A stretch of 64,000 nt of DNA from Streptomyces zhihengii (GCF_016919245.1 NZ_JAFEJA010000001.1:4975501-5039500), one strand, 5' to 3'. Shown: positions 35,707 to 44,903, counted from the first letter of the stretch. Made by a program: numbers and translations. The notes: generated by a model not told the origin, from the sequence alone.

Positions 35707-35839
35707 GGGACACCTCCGCAAAGGACGGGATCCTGCACCGGGACCGACGGCAGGGAATCCTGAGCACCGTAGGCCCATACGATCTGCGACACCGGCCGCC
35801 GCGCCTGGGGGTCCCCCGTTCGCGGTAACGTGGCGGGCG

Positions 35840-36853
35840 ATGAACGCCACGCCGCCTGTTTCCGTGATCATGCCGGTCCTCAACGAGGAGCGGCACCTGC
35901 GCAACTCGGTCCGTCACATCCTCGAGCAGGAGTACGACGGCGAGATGGAGGTGGTGATCGCGCTCGGACCGTCCACGGACCGTACCGACGAGATCGCCGC
36001 AGAACTCGTGCGCGAGGACCCCCGCGTCCACACCGTGCCGAACCCGACCGGCCGCACCCCGGCCGCGCTGAACGCCGCCATCAAGGCGTCGCGCCACCCG
36101 ATCGTCGTCCGCGTCGACGGCCACGGCATGCTGTCGCCGAACTACATCGCCACCGCCGTGCGCCTCCTGGAGGAGACCGGCGCCCAGAACGTCGGCGGCA
36201 TCATGCACGCCGAGGGCGAGAACACCTGGGAGGACGCGGTCGCCGCGGCCATGACGTCGAAGATCGGCGTGGGCAACGCGGCCTTCCACACGGGCGGCGC
36301 CGCCGGCCCCGCGGAGACCGTGTACCTGGGCGTCTTCCGCCGTGAGGCGCTGGAGCAGCAGGGCGGCTACAACGTGGAGTTCATCCGCGCCCAGGACTGG
36401 GAGCTGAACTTCCGGATCCGCGAGGCGGGCGGCCTGATCTGGTTCTCGCCCGAGCTGCGGGTCCAGTACCGTCCCCGCCCCTCGGTGCGCGCGCTGGCCA
36501 AGCAGTACAAGGACTACGGCCGCTGGCGCCATGTCGTCGCCCGCTACCACGCCGGCTCCATCAACCTGCGCTACCTCGCCCCGCCGGTGGCCGTGTGCGC
36601 CATCGCCGCCGGGCTGGTCGTGGGCGCGGCGGTCACGCCCTGGGCGCTGGTGGTGCCCGGCGGCTACCTCGCGGCCATCGCCGCGGGCTCGGTCCCGGCG
36701 GGCAAGGGGCTGCCCCTCGCGGCCCGGCTGAAGATCCCCGTCGCCCTCGCCACCATGCACATGTCCTGGGGCTACGGCTTCCTGACCAGTCCGCGCTCGC
36801 TCGCGAAGAAGGTCATCGCCAGCCGCCGTCCCCCGGTGAGCACCGCGGCCTGA
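35840..36853 (+). CDS. Glycosyltransferase family 2, ExoA-like
   Basis: 337 residues. GT-A fold: VSVIMPVLNEERHLRNSV, the nucleotide-sugar aspartate in IVVRVDGHGML, and the acceptor-side INWGxD-like region RAQDWELNFRIREAGG. The C-terminal 90 residues contain two hydrophobic helices (VAVCAIAAGLVVGAAV, ALVVPGGYLAAIAAG) that should hold it to the membrane. It resembles succinoglycan-type ExoA transferases that extend a lipid-linked sugar. In an LCP cluster it may build part of the polymer the LCP proteins attach, but its sugar is unknown. The ATG has no obvious ribosome site. Confidence 0.9.
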   Translation: MNATPPVSVIMPVLNEERHLRNSVRHILEQEYDGEMEVVIALGPSTDRTDEIAAELVREDPRVHTVPNPTGRTPAALNAAIKASRHPIVVRVDGHGMLSPNYIATAVRLLEETGAQNVGGIMHAEGENTWEDAVAAAMTSKIGVGNAAFHTGGAAGPAETVYLGVFRREALEQQGGYNVEFIRAQDWELNFRIREAGGLIWFSPELRVQYRPRPSVRALAKQYKDYGRWRHVVARYHAGSINLRYLAPPVAVCAIAAGLVVGAAVTPWALVVPGGYLAAIAAGSVPAGKGLPLAARLKIPVALATMHMSWGYGFLTSPRSLAKKVIASRRPPVSTAA

Positions 36854-36859
36854 GACACC

Positions 36860-36919
36860 CCCGCCGTACGACGCCGGCCCGCCCCCTGCGCAGGGGGCGG
36901 GCCGGCGTCGTACGGCGGG
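36860..36919. terminator. Perfect 60-bp palindrome, bidirectional terminator
   Basis: Two perfect 30-bp arms without a spacer, centred at 36889/36890 (core CCCCCTGCGCAGGGGG), between the convergent GT2 and LCP3 genes. The longest perfect palindrome I found in the window. Confidence 0.92.
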
Positions 36920-36926
36920 TGCGGGA

Positions 36927-38666
36927 TCAGAAGCGGTAGGGCCAGTAGATGTCCATGCACTCGCCCTTGTTGTCGCCCATGACCGTCTCGGTGTTCTTCG
37001 GCGGTCCGGAGGCCGGGTCGGCCTTCGGGAAGGTGTTCCCCGTCCGCCAGTCGGCGCCGACCACCAGGGTCACGCCGGACACGTCGGCCGACTTCTTCAC
37101 CGCGCTCGTGGGGACGCCCAGGGCCTTGGCCACGGCGTGCGCGTCGCCCTCCAGGTCGGCGCTCGGGAACAGGAGCTGGGTGCGCTTCTGCGACTCGGGG
37201 GTGGCGTCCGCCTTGGCCCCCGTGAAGCCCTTCTCCGCCAGCAGCCCGGCCACGGTGGCCGCCCGGCGCTGCGTGGGCTGCTGCGTGGTGGAGCCGGTGC
37301 CGTTGCGGACCATGATCCCGATGTCCGCCGGGTCGGCGGCCGGGTCCTTGGGCGCGGCCGGCTTCTTCGCCTCGGACGTGGGCTCCTTGCCGTCCACGGG
37401 GAGGTCCTCGCGCAGCATCTCCCAGAGGCGCTCGGCCTCACCCGGGGCGGGCAGCACATGCGCGTTCGGGTTCTGCGGGTCGGGGATGCGCGGCATCGTC
37501 AGCATCGCGATACGGCTGGTGGGCACGTCCTTGAGCGTCATGCTGAGGTCGAACAGCTTCTTGACGGTGCCGATCTCCTGCGAGACCTGGAGCGACTTGG
37601 TGGCCGTCTCCGCGAGGTCCATGAGCTGACCGGTGTCCGTGAAGGCGTTCTGGTCCTTCAGCTTGCGGATGACCGAGTTCATGTACATGTGCTGGGCCTT
37701 GGAGCGGCCGAAGTCGCTCTCGAAGGCGTGGCGGGTGCGCAGCCACTGGAGCGCCTGCTCGCCCTGGATCGGCCAGGTGCCGGCCTTGAGCCGCAGCCCG
37801 GAGCCGCCCGGGACACCGGGCTTGGGGCCGTCGTAGACGTTCTGCCGGACGCAGACGTCGGCGCCGCCGATCGCGTCCGCCATCGAGACCACGCCCGCGA
37901 AGTCGACCATCATCCAGTGGTCGATGTAGACCCCGGTGAGCTCCTGCCAGGTGGCCAGCGTGCAGCCGGCGCCGCCGCGCTGGAGCGTCGCGTTGATCAG
38001 GTCGCGGGTGGCGGGGAAGTTCTCCTTGGTCTTCGGGTCGGTGCACTTGGGGATGTCGACCTTGGTGTCGCGCGGGATGGAGACGACCGACGCGTTCTTG
38101 CGGTCGGCCGACACGTGCAGCAGCATCTGCACATCCGCGAGCGGCTTCGCCCCGACGCTCTTCTTCGAACCGCCGAGCTTGAGGTTGGCGGCGGTGTTCC
38201 GGCTGTCCGAGCCGATGAGCAGCACGTTGAGCGGGGTCTGCCCGGCCGCGTTGGGCGCGGTCTTGCGCACGTCGGAGTCGGCGGCGCTCCGTTCGCCCTT
38301 GCGGATGTTGCTGTTCAGGTGCTCGTAGTACAGGTAGCCCGCTCCTGCGGTGCCGAGGATCAGCACCGCCAGCGACAGCGCGATCAGGCGCCCTATCCGG
38401 CGCTTCCCGCGTTTCGCACGGCGTCGCGGAGCCCCGCCGCGCCGGTGCGAGCCGCCCCGCGGATCCGCCGCCGTGCCGTCGGCCGTGTCCTCGCCGTCGC
38501 CGTGGCCGTCGCCGTCGGCGCCGGTCCGGGCGCCGCCGGGCGCCCTGCGGCTGCCCGGGACGCGTCCGCCCTCCTCGTACAGGCTCTCGTCCCAGCCGAA
38601 ATCGCCGGGTTCCGGTTGAGGCCCGCGCTGACGCGTTCCCTCCCCACGGACCTTGCTCTGTCCCAC
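36927..38666 (-). CDS. LCP wall-polymer ligase with LytR_C domain, paralogue 3
   Basis: 579 residues, GTG start at 38666. A charged cytoplasmic tail of about 90 residues rich in Gly, Asp and Arg, a membrane helix (LIALSLAVLILGTAGAGYLY), then LCP: NVLLIGSDSRNTA, VSIPRDTKVDIP, LINATLQRGGAGCT, VYIDHWMMVDF, ALQWLRTRHAFESDFGR. A long linker (AKKPAAPKDPAADPAD) leads to a C-terminal LytR_C domain (IGIMVRNGTGSTTQQPTQRR). It lies 49 bp downstream of LCP4 and is probably cotranscribed with it. Confidence 0.92.
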   Translation of the reverse strand: MGQSKVRGEGTRQRGPQPEPGDFGWDESLYEEGGRVPGSRRAPGGARTGADGDGHGDGEDTADGTAADPRGGSHRRGGAPRRRAKRGKRRIGRLIALSLAVLILGTAGAGYLYYEHLNSNIRKGERSAADSDVRKTAPNAAGQTPLNVLLIGSDSRNTAANLKLGGSKKSVGAKPLADVQMLLHVSADRKNASVVSIPRDTKVDIPKCTDPKTKENFPATRDLINATLQRGGAGCTLATWQELTGVYIDHWMMVDFAGVVSMADAIGGADVCVRQNVYDGPKPGVPGGSGLRLKAGTWPIQGEQALQWLRTRHAFESDFGRSKAQHMYMNSVIRKLKDQNAFTDTGQLMDLAETATKSLQVSQEIGTVKKLFDLSMTLKDVPTSRIAMLTMPRIPDPQNPNAHVLPAPGEAERLWEMLREDLPVDGKEPTSEAKKPAAPKDPAADPADIGIMVRNGTGSTTQQPTQRRAATVAGLLAEKGFTGAKADATPESQKRTQLLFPSADLEGDAHAVAKALGVPTSAVKKSADVSGVTLVVGADWRTGNTFPKADPASGPPKNTETVMGDNKGECMDIYWPYRF

Positions 38667-38715
38667 CCCAAGCCCCCCTGTGTTCAGGCTCTCCCCGATG
38701 AGCCCGGTTCCGATG

Positions 38716-40488
38716 TCACGCGGCGCAGATCTTCTTGTCCGCCTGCACCGCGTCGTCCGGCGCCTTTGCCGGACCGGTGATGGGCACCCCCGCGCCCTTG
38801 AAGTCCGGGCCGAGGGTCAGCGTCATCGCTTCCAGCCCCTCGGCGTCGGTCGTGCCCGGCTTGAGCGCCGTGGCGGGCAGGCCCATCAGGTCCGCGAGCT
38901 TGCGGGCCTGGTCGGCCTGGTTGGGCGCGTACACCAGCGTCGTCTGCGAGACGTCCGCGGGCGCGTTGCCCTTGTTGGTGGACTTCAGGACACCCTCGGT
39001 GTTCTGGAGCCAGTCCAGCGTCTTCTGGGCGGCGCCCTGCGGGCCACCGCCGTTGAGCACGTCCACACGGACGCCGGAGGCCTCCGCCCTGGTTCCCTCC
39101 AGCAGCTTGGCCTGCTCGGCCTGAGCGGCCTGCTGCTTCTCCTTCTTCTGCGCCTCGACCTCGGTCAGCGAGATGTCGTTCTTGACCATCGAGAACAGCG
39201 AGTCCGCCTTGGACGGGTTCAGGATGACCGTGGCCTTGACCTTCTCCGCCGGGTTGTCCAGCACCGGGACGGTGGCGAAGGTCAGGTTCTTCATGTCGAA
39301 CTTGCCGAGTTCCAGGCCGAGATCGCGGAGCTTCCCTATGTCGTCGATCTTCGAGTCGACCGTCAGCGCCTTGGTGCCCGCCTCGGCGAGCTTGACCAGC
39401 TTGGTGGGGCTGGTGAGCGTGTCGTTCGACTTCAGGGTGCGCATCAGCGAACTGAGGAACTGCTGCTGGATCTTGATCCGGTCGAGGTCGCCCTGGTTGC
39501 CGAAGGAGTGCCGGGTCCGCACGAACGCGAGGGCCTCCTCGCCCTCGATCGTGTGGTCGCCGGCCGGCAGGTTCAGATGGGAGTCCGGGTCCTTGACGTC
39601 CTTGGCGAGGCAGATCGGGACACCGCCGACGGCCGAGGTCAGCGTCTTGACGGCGTTGAAGTCGGCGACCATGAAGTGGTCCATGGTGATGCCGGTCATC
39701 TCGGTGACCGTCCGCATGGTGCAGCTCGGCGTACGGCCCGCCTGGCCGAGGCTCGTGTTGAAGCGGACGCCCTGCTGACCGGGGATGACCTTGGTGGAGC
39801 CGTCCTCCTGCGTCGTCGGGCAGTCCGGGATGTCCGTGATGAGGTCACGGGGGATGCTCAGCGCCGTCGCGTTGGTGCGGTCCTTGGACACGTGCAGCAG
39901 CACGGTGGTGTCCGCGTGGCCGGGGCTGTTCTTGTCGCCGTAGCCCTCGTTGCCCGCGCCGGTGCGCTTGTCCGTGCCGATCAGCAGGATGTTGATCGCC
40001 CGGTCCTTGCTGAAGCCGCCGGTGCCCGCGTTGTCGTCCGGGACGGACGTGATGTTCGAGTTCAGGTGCTCGTAGTACAGGTAGCCCGCGCTCGCCGTGC
40101 CGACCATCAGCAGCGCGAGGCCGCCGCCGGTCCACAGCAGCACCTTCTTCTTGCGCGAGCCCGCCGGCTTGCGCTTGCGCCGCCCGGCCTGCGGCGGGAC
40201 GCGGTCACCGCCGCCGGCCCGCCTGCTGCGCTGGACGGGCACCTCGGCGGCCCGCTCCTCCCCGCCCTGCTGCCTGCGGCGGGTGGCCGTGCGCGAGGGC
40301 GCGGCCGCCTCGTCCGCCGGAGCGGCGCCCCGCGCGGCTCTTCTTGCGCCCGCGGGCCGGGAGGAGGAAGCTGACGACTGCGGTGCGGATTGGTCCAGTC
40401 GCAGTTCGTAGTTGCCGGTCTGCGGGTTCATGACCCACTGGTCGGCGGGGTCGATGTCCTCCGCCCGGCCACGGCTTTGCGCATCCAC
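38716..40488 (-). CDS. LCP wall-polymer ligase with LytR_C domain, paralogue 4
   Basis: 590 residues from a GTG at 40488, with GGAGG 12 bp upstream. The cytoplasmic part (about 115 residues) begins DAQSRGRAEDIDPADQW, a tail common in Streptomyces LCP proteins, and is very basic. A membrane helix (GGLALLMVGTASAGYLYYE) is followed by the same YYEHLNSNI seen in LCP3, pointing to a recent common origin. LCP motifs: NILLIGTDKRTG, LSIPRDLITDIP, RFNTSLGQAG, ALAFVRTRHSFGNQGDLDR. A LytR_C-like C-terminus (VRVDVLNGGGPQGAAQK) is present. Confidence 0.92.
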   Translation of the reverse strand: MDAQSRGRAEDIDPADQWVMNPQTGNYELRLDQSAPQSSASSSRPAGARRAARGAAPADEAAAPSRTATRRRQQGGEERAAEVPVQRSRRAGGGDRVPPQAGRRKRKPAGSRKKKVLLWTGGGLALLMVGTASAGYLYYEHLNSNITSVPDDNAGTGGFSKDRAINILLIGTDKRTGAGNEGYGDKNSPGHADTTVLLHVSKDRTNATALSIPRDLITDIPDCPTTQEDGSTKVIPGQQGVRFNTSLGQAGRTPSCTMRTVTEMTGITMDHFMVADFNAVKTLTSAVGGVPICLAKDVKDPDSHLNLPAGDHTIEGEEALAFVRTRHSFGNQGDLDRIKIQQQFLSSLMRTLKSNDTLTSPTKLVKLAEAGTKALTVDSKIDDIGKLRDLGLELGKFDMKNLTFATVPVLDNPAEKVKATVILNPSKADSLFSMVKNDISLTEVEAQKKEKQQAAQAEQAKLLEGTRAEASGVRVDVLNGGGPQGAAQKTLDWLQNTEGVLKSTNKGNAPADVSQTTLVYAPNQADQARKLADLMGLPATALKPGTTDAEGLEAMTLTLGPDFKGAGVPITGPAKAPDDAVQADKKICAA

Positions 40489-40707
40489 GGTTGTTTGAGT
40501 CCTCCGTCGGTGCCACGCGAGGCGCCTCCCCCCAGGCGCTCGGTCCTTCGATCCAGCAGTGCGCGACATGGGGTCACAAGCACCGGATCGCGTCACACTA
40601 TCCGCCCAGTTCAGCGTCGAGCGACGTGCGTGACAAATTCCTCACCCCTTACAAGCGGGCAATCCGCCCAATCCCTCCGCGCTTCCGTCCGGTGCTTGGC
40701 CATTGCT

Positions 40708-42384
40708 TTACCCGCAGGTGCCGTCGGCCGCGTTGGTGCCGGAGAACGTCGGGTCCGGCGAAGGGCTCTCGCCCGCCGCGTCGGCCGCCTCCTTCTCCTC
40801 CTTCGGGACGACCGTCACGGGGGTGTCCTCCCGCAGCCGCTCGAACAGCTCACTCGCCTCCGGCTCCACCAACTCGTCCCGGTTGGGATCGAGATGGTAG
40901 GGCTGGCGCGGGACGGTAAGGAATTGCACCTTTTCCGTCGGAACGTCCCGCAGGGAGCGGGTGAGGTCGTACAGATCCTTCAACGAGTCGAGGCCCGGGT
41001 CGGTCGTGATCGACTTGGTGGCCGCGTCGAGCACCGGGTAGAGCCGGGTCGGATTCAGCAGGACACCGTTGCTCTGCACCTTCTTCACCAGGGCGCCGAG
41101 GAACTGCTGCTGCCGCTCCATCCGTTCGGTGTCGCTGCCGTCCCCGAGGGTCTTGCGGGCCCGTACGAAGCCGAGCGCCTCCTCGCCGTGCAGCGTCTGC
41201 CGTCCGGCCGCGAGCTTCAGCCGGGCCGCCTTGTCGTCGATCGGCTCCGGCAGGCAGATCTCGACCCCGTCGACCGCGTCGACCATGTCCTTGAAGCCCC
41301 GGAAGTCGATCACCATGTGGTGGTCGATGCGGACCCCGGTGAACTTCTCCACGGTACGGATGGTGCAGGCCGCGCCGCCGAACTGGAACGCCCAGTTGAA
41401 CTGCGCGATCTGCTCCCGGGTCCGCTTCCCGTCCGGCTTGCGGCAGCTCGGGATGGTGACCATCAGGTCGCGCGGCACCGACATCGCGGTGGCGCTCTTC
41501 CGGTCGGCGGCGATGTGCAGCAGGATCGTGGTGTCGCTGCGCTGGCTCCCGCCGCCGCCCTCGTCCTTGCCGTACCGGTCGTTGCCCTCGCCCTCGCGGG
41601 TGTCGGAGCCCATCAGCAGGATGTTCTCCGCGCCGGTCGCGACCGAGGCGGGCCGCTCCCGCTCGTACGTCTTCAGTTCCGCCGCGGCCGAGGTGTCGGT
41701 GGTGATGTTGGCGTCGAGCTTCCGGTAGAACCACCAGCCGGCTCCGGCGGCCGCCAGCACGACGACGGACGTCCCGAGCGCTGCCCACCGCAGCCAGTGC
41801 CGCTTCCGGGGCGCGCCGCCGTCACCGGCCCCGCCCCCGCCCGCCGGGGGGTCGCCCCCGTCCGCCGGCGGCTCACCGCCGCCGCCGCCGGAGGGGGTGG
41901 CGGTGTCCTTGGCGGGGTCCTCGGGGGCCGGGCCGGTGTCACGGGCGTCGGCTCCGCCTTCGGGGGTGGCGGTGTCCTTGGCGGGGTCGTCGGGGGCCGG
42001 GCCGGTGTCACGGGCGTCGGCTCCGCCTTCGGGGGTGGCGGTGTCCTTGGCGGGCTCGTCGGGGGCCGGGCCGGCGTCACCGGAGTCGGCGGCCGCGGGA
42101 GTCGCGTCGTCCGCGGAGCCGCCGGCCGCCGGGACGGTGGCGTCGCCGGGGGGCTCCTCCGCGGGCTCGGTGTCCTCGGTGGGCTCGGGCGCGCCGCTCG
42201 CGTGGGTGTCCGCCGGGCCGGCGTCCGCCGGGGGGCTGGTGTCGGCGGGGGTCTTCACGGAGGCGGGGGCGTCCGCCGCGGGGGCGGGCTCCGCCCCCGC
42301 GGCGCCGGAGCCGCCGTCCGCGTCCGCCGCGTCCGCGGTCCCTTCCGCAGGCGTGCCAGCCTTGTCCGTCACGTGTGGGTCCAT
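40708..42384 (-). CDS. LCP wall-polymer ligase with repetitive acidic N-tail, paralogue 5
   Basis: 558 residues. The first 190 residues are Ala/Pro/Asp/Gly-rich and include two full and one partial copy of a 23-residue repeat (PAKDTATPEGGADARDTG core). A membrane helix (LGTSVVVLAAAGAGWWFY) precedes the LCP domain: NILLMGSDTREGEG, MSVPRDLMVTIP, FNWAFQFGGAACT, VRIDHHMVIDF, ALGFVRARKTLGDGSDTER. The usual RTRH is RARK here. No LytR_C domain; it ends with a cysteine (ADGTCG). The ATG at 42384 is used; GTG at 42372 is an alternative. It lies 219 bp upstream of LCP4. Confidence 0.9.
   Translation of the reverse strand: MDPHVTDKAGTPAEGTADAADADGGSGAAGAEPAPAADAPASVKTPADTSPPADAGPADTHASGAPEPTEDTEPAEEPPGDATVPAAGGSADDATPAAADSGDAGPAPDEPAKDTATPEGGADARDTGPAPDDPAKDTATPEGGADARDTGPAPEDPAKDTATPSGGGGGEPPADGGDPPAGGGGAGDGGAPRKRHWLRWAALGTSVVVLAAAGAGWWFYRKLDANITTDTSAAAELKTYERERPASVATGAENILLMGSDTREGEGNDRYGKDEGGGGSQRSDTTILLHIAADRKSATAMSVPRDLMVTIPSCRKPDGKRTREQIAQFNWAFQFGGAACTIRTVEKFTGVRIDHHMVIDFRGFKDMVDAVDGVEICLPEPIDDKAARLKLAAGRQTLHGEEALGFVRARKTLGDGSDTERMERQQQFLGALVKKVQSNGVLLNPTRLYPVLDAATKSITTDPGLDSLKDLYDLTRSLRDVPTEKVQFLTVPRQPYHLDPNRDELVEPEASELFERLREDTPVTVVPKEEKEAADAAGESPSPDPTFSGTNAADGTCG
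41893..42077. repeat. 69-bp in-frame tandem repeat within LCP5
   Basis: Units starting GGGGGTGGCGGTGTCCTTGG at 41893, 41962 and 42031 (two complete, one partial). 69 bp is 23 codons, so changes in copy number keep the frame. They encode the acidic cytoplasmic tail. Confidence 0.9.
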
Positions 42385-42642
42385 CCTTCATGGCGTCGGC
42401 AGCGCGCTGGGCCGCCGATCGCTGGTCTAGACGGCTGAACCCGGCGCTTGGTTGTGCATGGAAACGTCCTTGTCGCCGATCATCCACCGCAGTTGACCCC
42501 CGGGCCGGGAGGGCTCGGCCCTGATGTGCGCCACTTGAGTGGAATGCGGAGGCTTGTCGTACCGCGACCGCACCGCGGGGCACGCCGCACCGCAGGGCAC
42601 GCCGCACCCACGGGAGGCCGCACCCGCCGTCACCCCAGGAGA

Positions 42643-42664
42643 AGCCTCACCGCACGGTGAGGCT
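42643..42664 (-). terminator. Hairpin spanning the stop codon of the TIGR03089 gene
   Basis: AGCCTCACCG-CA-CGGTGAGGCT, perfect 10-bp arms. The stem includes the last five codons and TGA (42647-42649) of the minus-strand gene. Compact terminator candidate; the rest of the 262-bp spacer 42385-42646 shows no gene. Confidence 0.6.
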
Positions 42665-43399
42665 CACCCGCTCGCTCTCCACGCGCTTCGCCAGCCCGTC
42701 GTCCGACAACTCGCCGAGGTTGCGGCACAGTACGACCGAGGCCCCGGCGGCCAGCGGGGCGAACAGTCCGGTGCCGACCCCTTCCCAGGTGTCGTAGCCC
42801 AGACCCGACAGCACCCGCCCCCCGGCGTCCAGCCCGAGCCGCCGCGCGTCCGCACGCGCGCGCTCCACGAGTTCGGCCCCCGTCATCGAGACCCCGGCCA
42901 CCGTCAGCGCCTCGGCCTCCGGGTCCACCGGCGCGTACGGGGCGAAGCGGTCGCCCTGACTCGGCACCTCCACCGCGTAGTCGGCCCAGCCCGCGGGCGG
43001 GGTGGTGAAGCGGCGGCCCATCGGCGCGAGGGACAGCGCGATCCGCTCGCCCCGGCAGGCGAGCCCGTCCTCGAACCGGCCGGGCCCGGCGACCACATGG
43101 TCCGCGGCGGCCGGGTCGCCGCCGATGTCGGCGACCACCCCGACCGACGAACACGCCAGCAGCCACACGGCACTCTGCCAGTGCGCCGGCACCAGCAGCG
43201 CCAGGCGTTCGCCCGGCTCCGCGGACATCTCGCCCTGGAGCAGATTGGCGGTCTTCGCCACCCAATTGGCGAAGGTGGCGACGGACAATTCGACGCGCTC
43301 ACCGGTGGCGTCGTCGTAGAAAGTGACCAAAGGGCGCGCCGGGTCCGCGGCGAGCGCGGATCGCAGCAGGTCGGCAGGGGTACGGTCGCTGGCGTTCAT
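42647..43399 (-). CDS. TIGR03089 family protein, truncated acyl-CoA-synthetase-like
   Basis: 250 residues. It resembles the N-terminal part of AMP-forming acyl-CoA synthetases (VTFYDDATGERVELSVATFANWVAKTANLL and RLALLVPAHWQSAVWLLAC) but lacks the ATP-binding STG-TGKPKG loop and the whole C-terminal domain. This is the normal, non-truncated form of the actinobacterial TIGR03089 family, whose function is unknown and which is probably not catalytic. The ATG at 43399 fits the family start. Divergent from the PGRP amidase gene. It keeps company with LCP genes in mycobacteria too (recall). Confidence 0.85.
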   Translation of the reverse strand: MNASDRTPADLLRSALAADPARPLVTFYDDATGERVELSVATFANWVAKTANLLQGEMSAEPGERLALLVPAHWQSAVWLLACSSVGVVADIGGDPAAADHVVAGPGRFEDGLACRGERIALSLAPMGRRFTTPPAGWADYAVEVPSQGDRFAPYAPVDPEAEALTVAGVSMTGAELVERARADARRLGLDAGGRVLSGLGYDTWEGVGTGLFAPLAAGASVVLCRNLGELSDDGLAKRVESERVSLTVR

Positions 43400-43525
43400 C
43401 CGCGCAACAGTACGCCGGGCGCCGCCCCGCGGCGGCCGTGCCGGCGGACGCGTACCCCGGTCGGCCGGACGCCCGCCCCCGTTCCCGGCGGGCGAAGCCG
43501 CCACGCCGCTTCCAGGATCCTTGGC

Positions 43526-44812
43526 ATGCGTGGATACCTGGCATCTTCGATCTCCGTGGCGTGCGCCGCCGCGCTCGCCCTCCCGCTCACCCTCACGACG
43601 GGCGCCGCCGCGGCGCCCCACCGGGCGCCGGACGTACCCGGAAGCACCCAGTCACTCCCACTTCGCTCACTCGCCCAAACCCCCTCGGACCGTGCGCGGG
43701 GCGCCGCCCCGCAGGGCCTGCCGCGCCGGGCCGTCGAGCCGTTCTCGCTGCTCGGCCTGGTCTGGGAGAACGCCGCCGCCGAACTCGACGGCACCGTCGA
43801 GGTCCGCACCCGGGCCGTCGCCACCGGCGCCTGGACGGCCTGGCAGCAGGTCGAGACCCACAACGGCGACCATGCCGCCGACCCCGGCACCGCCGAGAGC
43901 GAGTCCGGCCGCGTCCGCGGCTCCACCGCACCCCTGTGGGTCGGCGCGTCCGACGGCGTCGAGGTACGGGTGCGGCAGGCGGACGGCAGCACCACCGAAC
44001 TCCCCGAGGGCATGCGCCTCGAACTCGTCGACCCCGGCGACGACCCCCCGGCCGCGGGCAACGGCGCCCAGGGCCCCGCCCCCGGCGGCGCGACCGGCCG
44101 GACACCCGTCGGCGGCCTGGAGATCCCGGAGCTCAACCAGCTCGACACCGAGGCCGAGGCGGCCGCTTCGGGCGACCTCGTCGTGGACGCGAAGGCCGCC
44201 AAGCCCTACATCGGCGCCCGTCCCCGGATCGTCACCCGCAAGGGCTGGGGCGCCGACGAGTCGCTGCGGGAGAAGAGCTTCGTCTACACCTCGACGGTGA
44301 AGGCCGCCTTCGTCCACCACAGCGCCACCGGCAACAACTACACCTGCGCCCAGGCGCCCTCCGTTATCCGCAGTATGTACCGCTACCACGTCAAGAGCAG
44401 TGGCTGGCGGGACCTCGGCTACAACTTCGCCGTCGACAAGTGCGGAAACATCTACGAGGGCCGGGCGGGAGGCGTGGCCAAGCCGGTGCTCGGTGCCCAC
44501 ACCCTCGGTTTCAACACGAAGAGCACCGGTATCGCCGTACTCGGGACGTACAGTTCGTCCAATCCGCCGGCGGCGGCGGTGACCGCGGTCGCCAAGCTGA
44601 CCGCGTGGAAGCTCGGGCTGCACGGGATCAACCCCAAGGGCAAGGTGACCCTCACCTCGGGAGGAAGCGGAAAGTACGCCAAGGGCAAGAAGGTCGCCAT
44701 GAACGCCGTCGCCGGCCACCGGGACGGCTTCGTCACGGACTGCCCGGGCAGCCGCCTCTACGGCAAGCTCGGCACCATCCGCTCGGCATCGGCCTCCTAC
44801 CAGGGCCGCTGA
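43526..44812 (+). CDS. Secreted N-acetylmuramoyl-L-alanine amidase, PGRP type
   Basis: 428 residues. Signal peptide of about 29 residues (YLASSISVACAAALALPLTL, AAA). Residues 60-170 form a beta-rich accessory module (LLGLVWENAAAELDGTVEVR). From about 230 the PGRP/amidase_2 domain has RKGWGADESLR, VHHSATGNNYTC (zinc His), GYNFAVDKCGNIYEGRAGG, GAHTLGFNTKSTGIAVLG (second His), and GHRDGFVTDCPGSRLYG (zinc Cys). It cleaves the stem peptide from glycan strands in the wall. AGGATCC lies 6-12 bp before the ATG. Followed after 91 bp by the nucleotidyltransferase gene. Confidence 0.92.
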   Translation: MRGYLASSISVACAAALALPLTLTTGAAAAPHRAPDVPGSTQSLPLRSLAQTPSDRARGAAPQGLPRRAVEPFSLLGLVWENAAAELDGTVEVRTRAVATGAWTAWQQVETHNGDHAADPGTAESESGRVRGSTAPLWVGASDGVEVRVRQADGSTTELPEGMRLELVDPGDDPPAAGNGAQGPAPGGATGRTPVGGLEIPELNQLDTEAEAAASGDLVVDAKAAKPYIGARPRIVTRKGWGADESLREKSFVYTSTVKAAFVHHSATGNNYTCAQAPSVIRSMYRYHVKSSGWRDLGYNFAVDKCGNIYEGRAGGVAKPVLGAHTLGFNTKSTGIAVLGTYSSSNPPAAAVTAVAKLTAWKLGLHGINPKGKVTLTSGGSGKYAKGKKVAMNAVAGHRDGFVTDCPGSRLYGKLGTIRSASASYQGR

Positions 44813-44903
44813 CCCGCCCCTGCGGGGCCGCGCGGAGTGCCTGCATAAACTGGCCGGTCCAACCAGCGACCGTGCCCGGCCCCAGCAGGAAGCAGAGACC
44901 GCA

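Noticed and set aside
41893..42077. 69-bp repeats as an intergenic mobile repeat
   Set aside because: They are in-frame coding repeats inside the LCP5 N-terminal tail.
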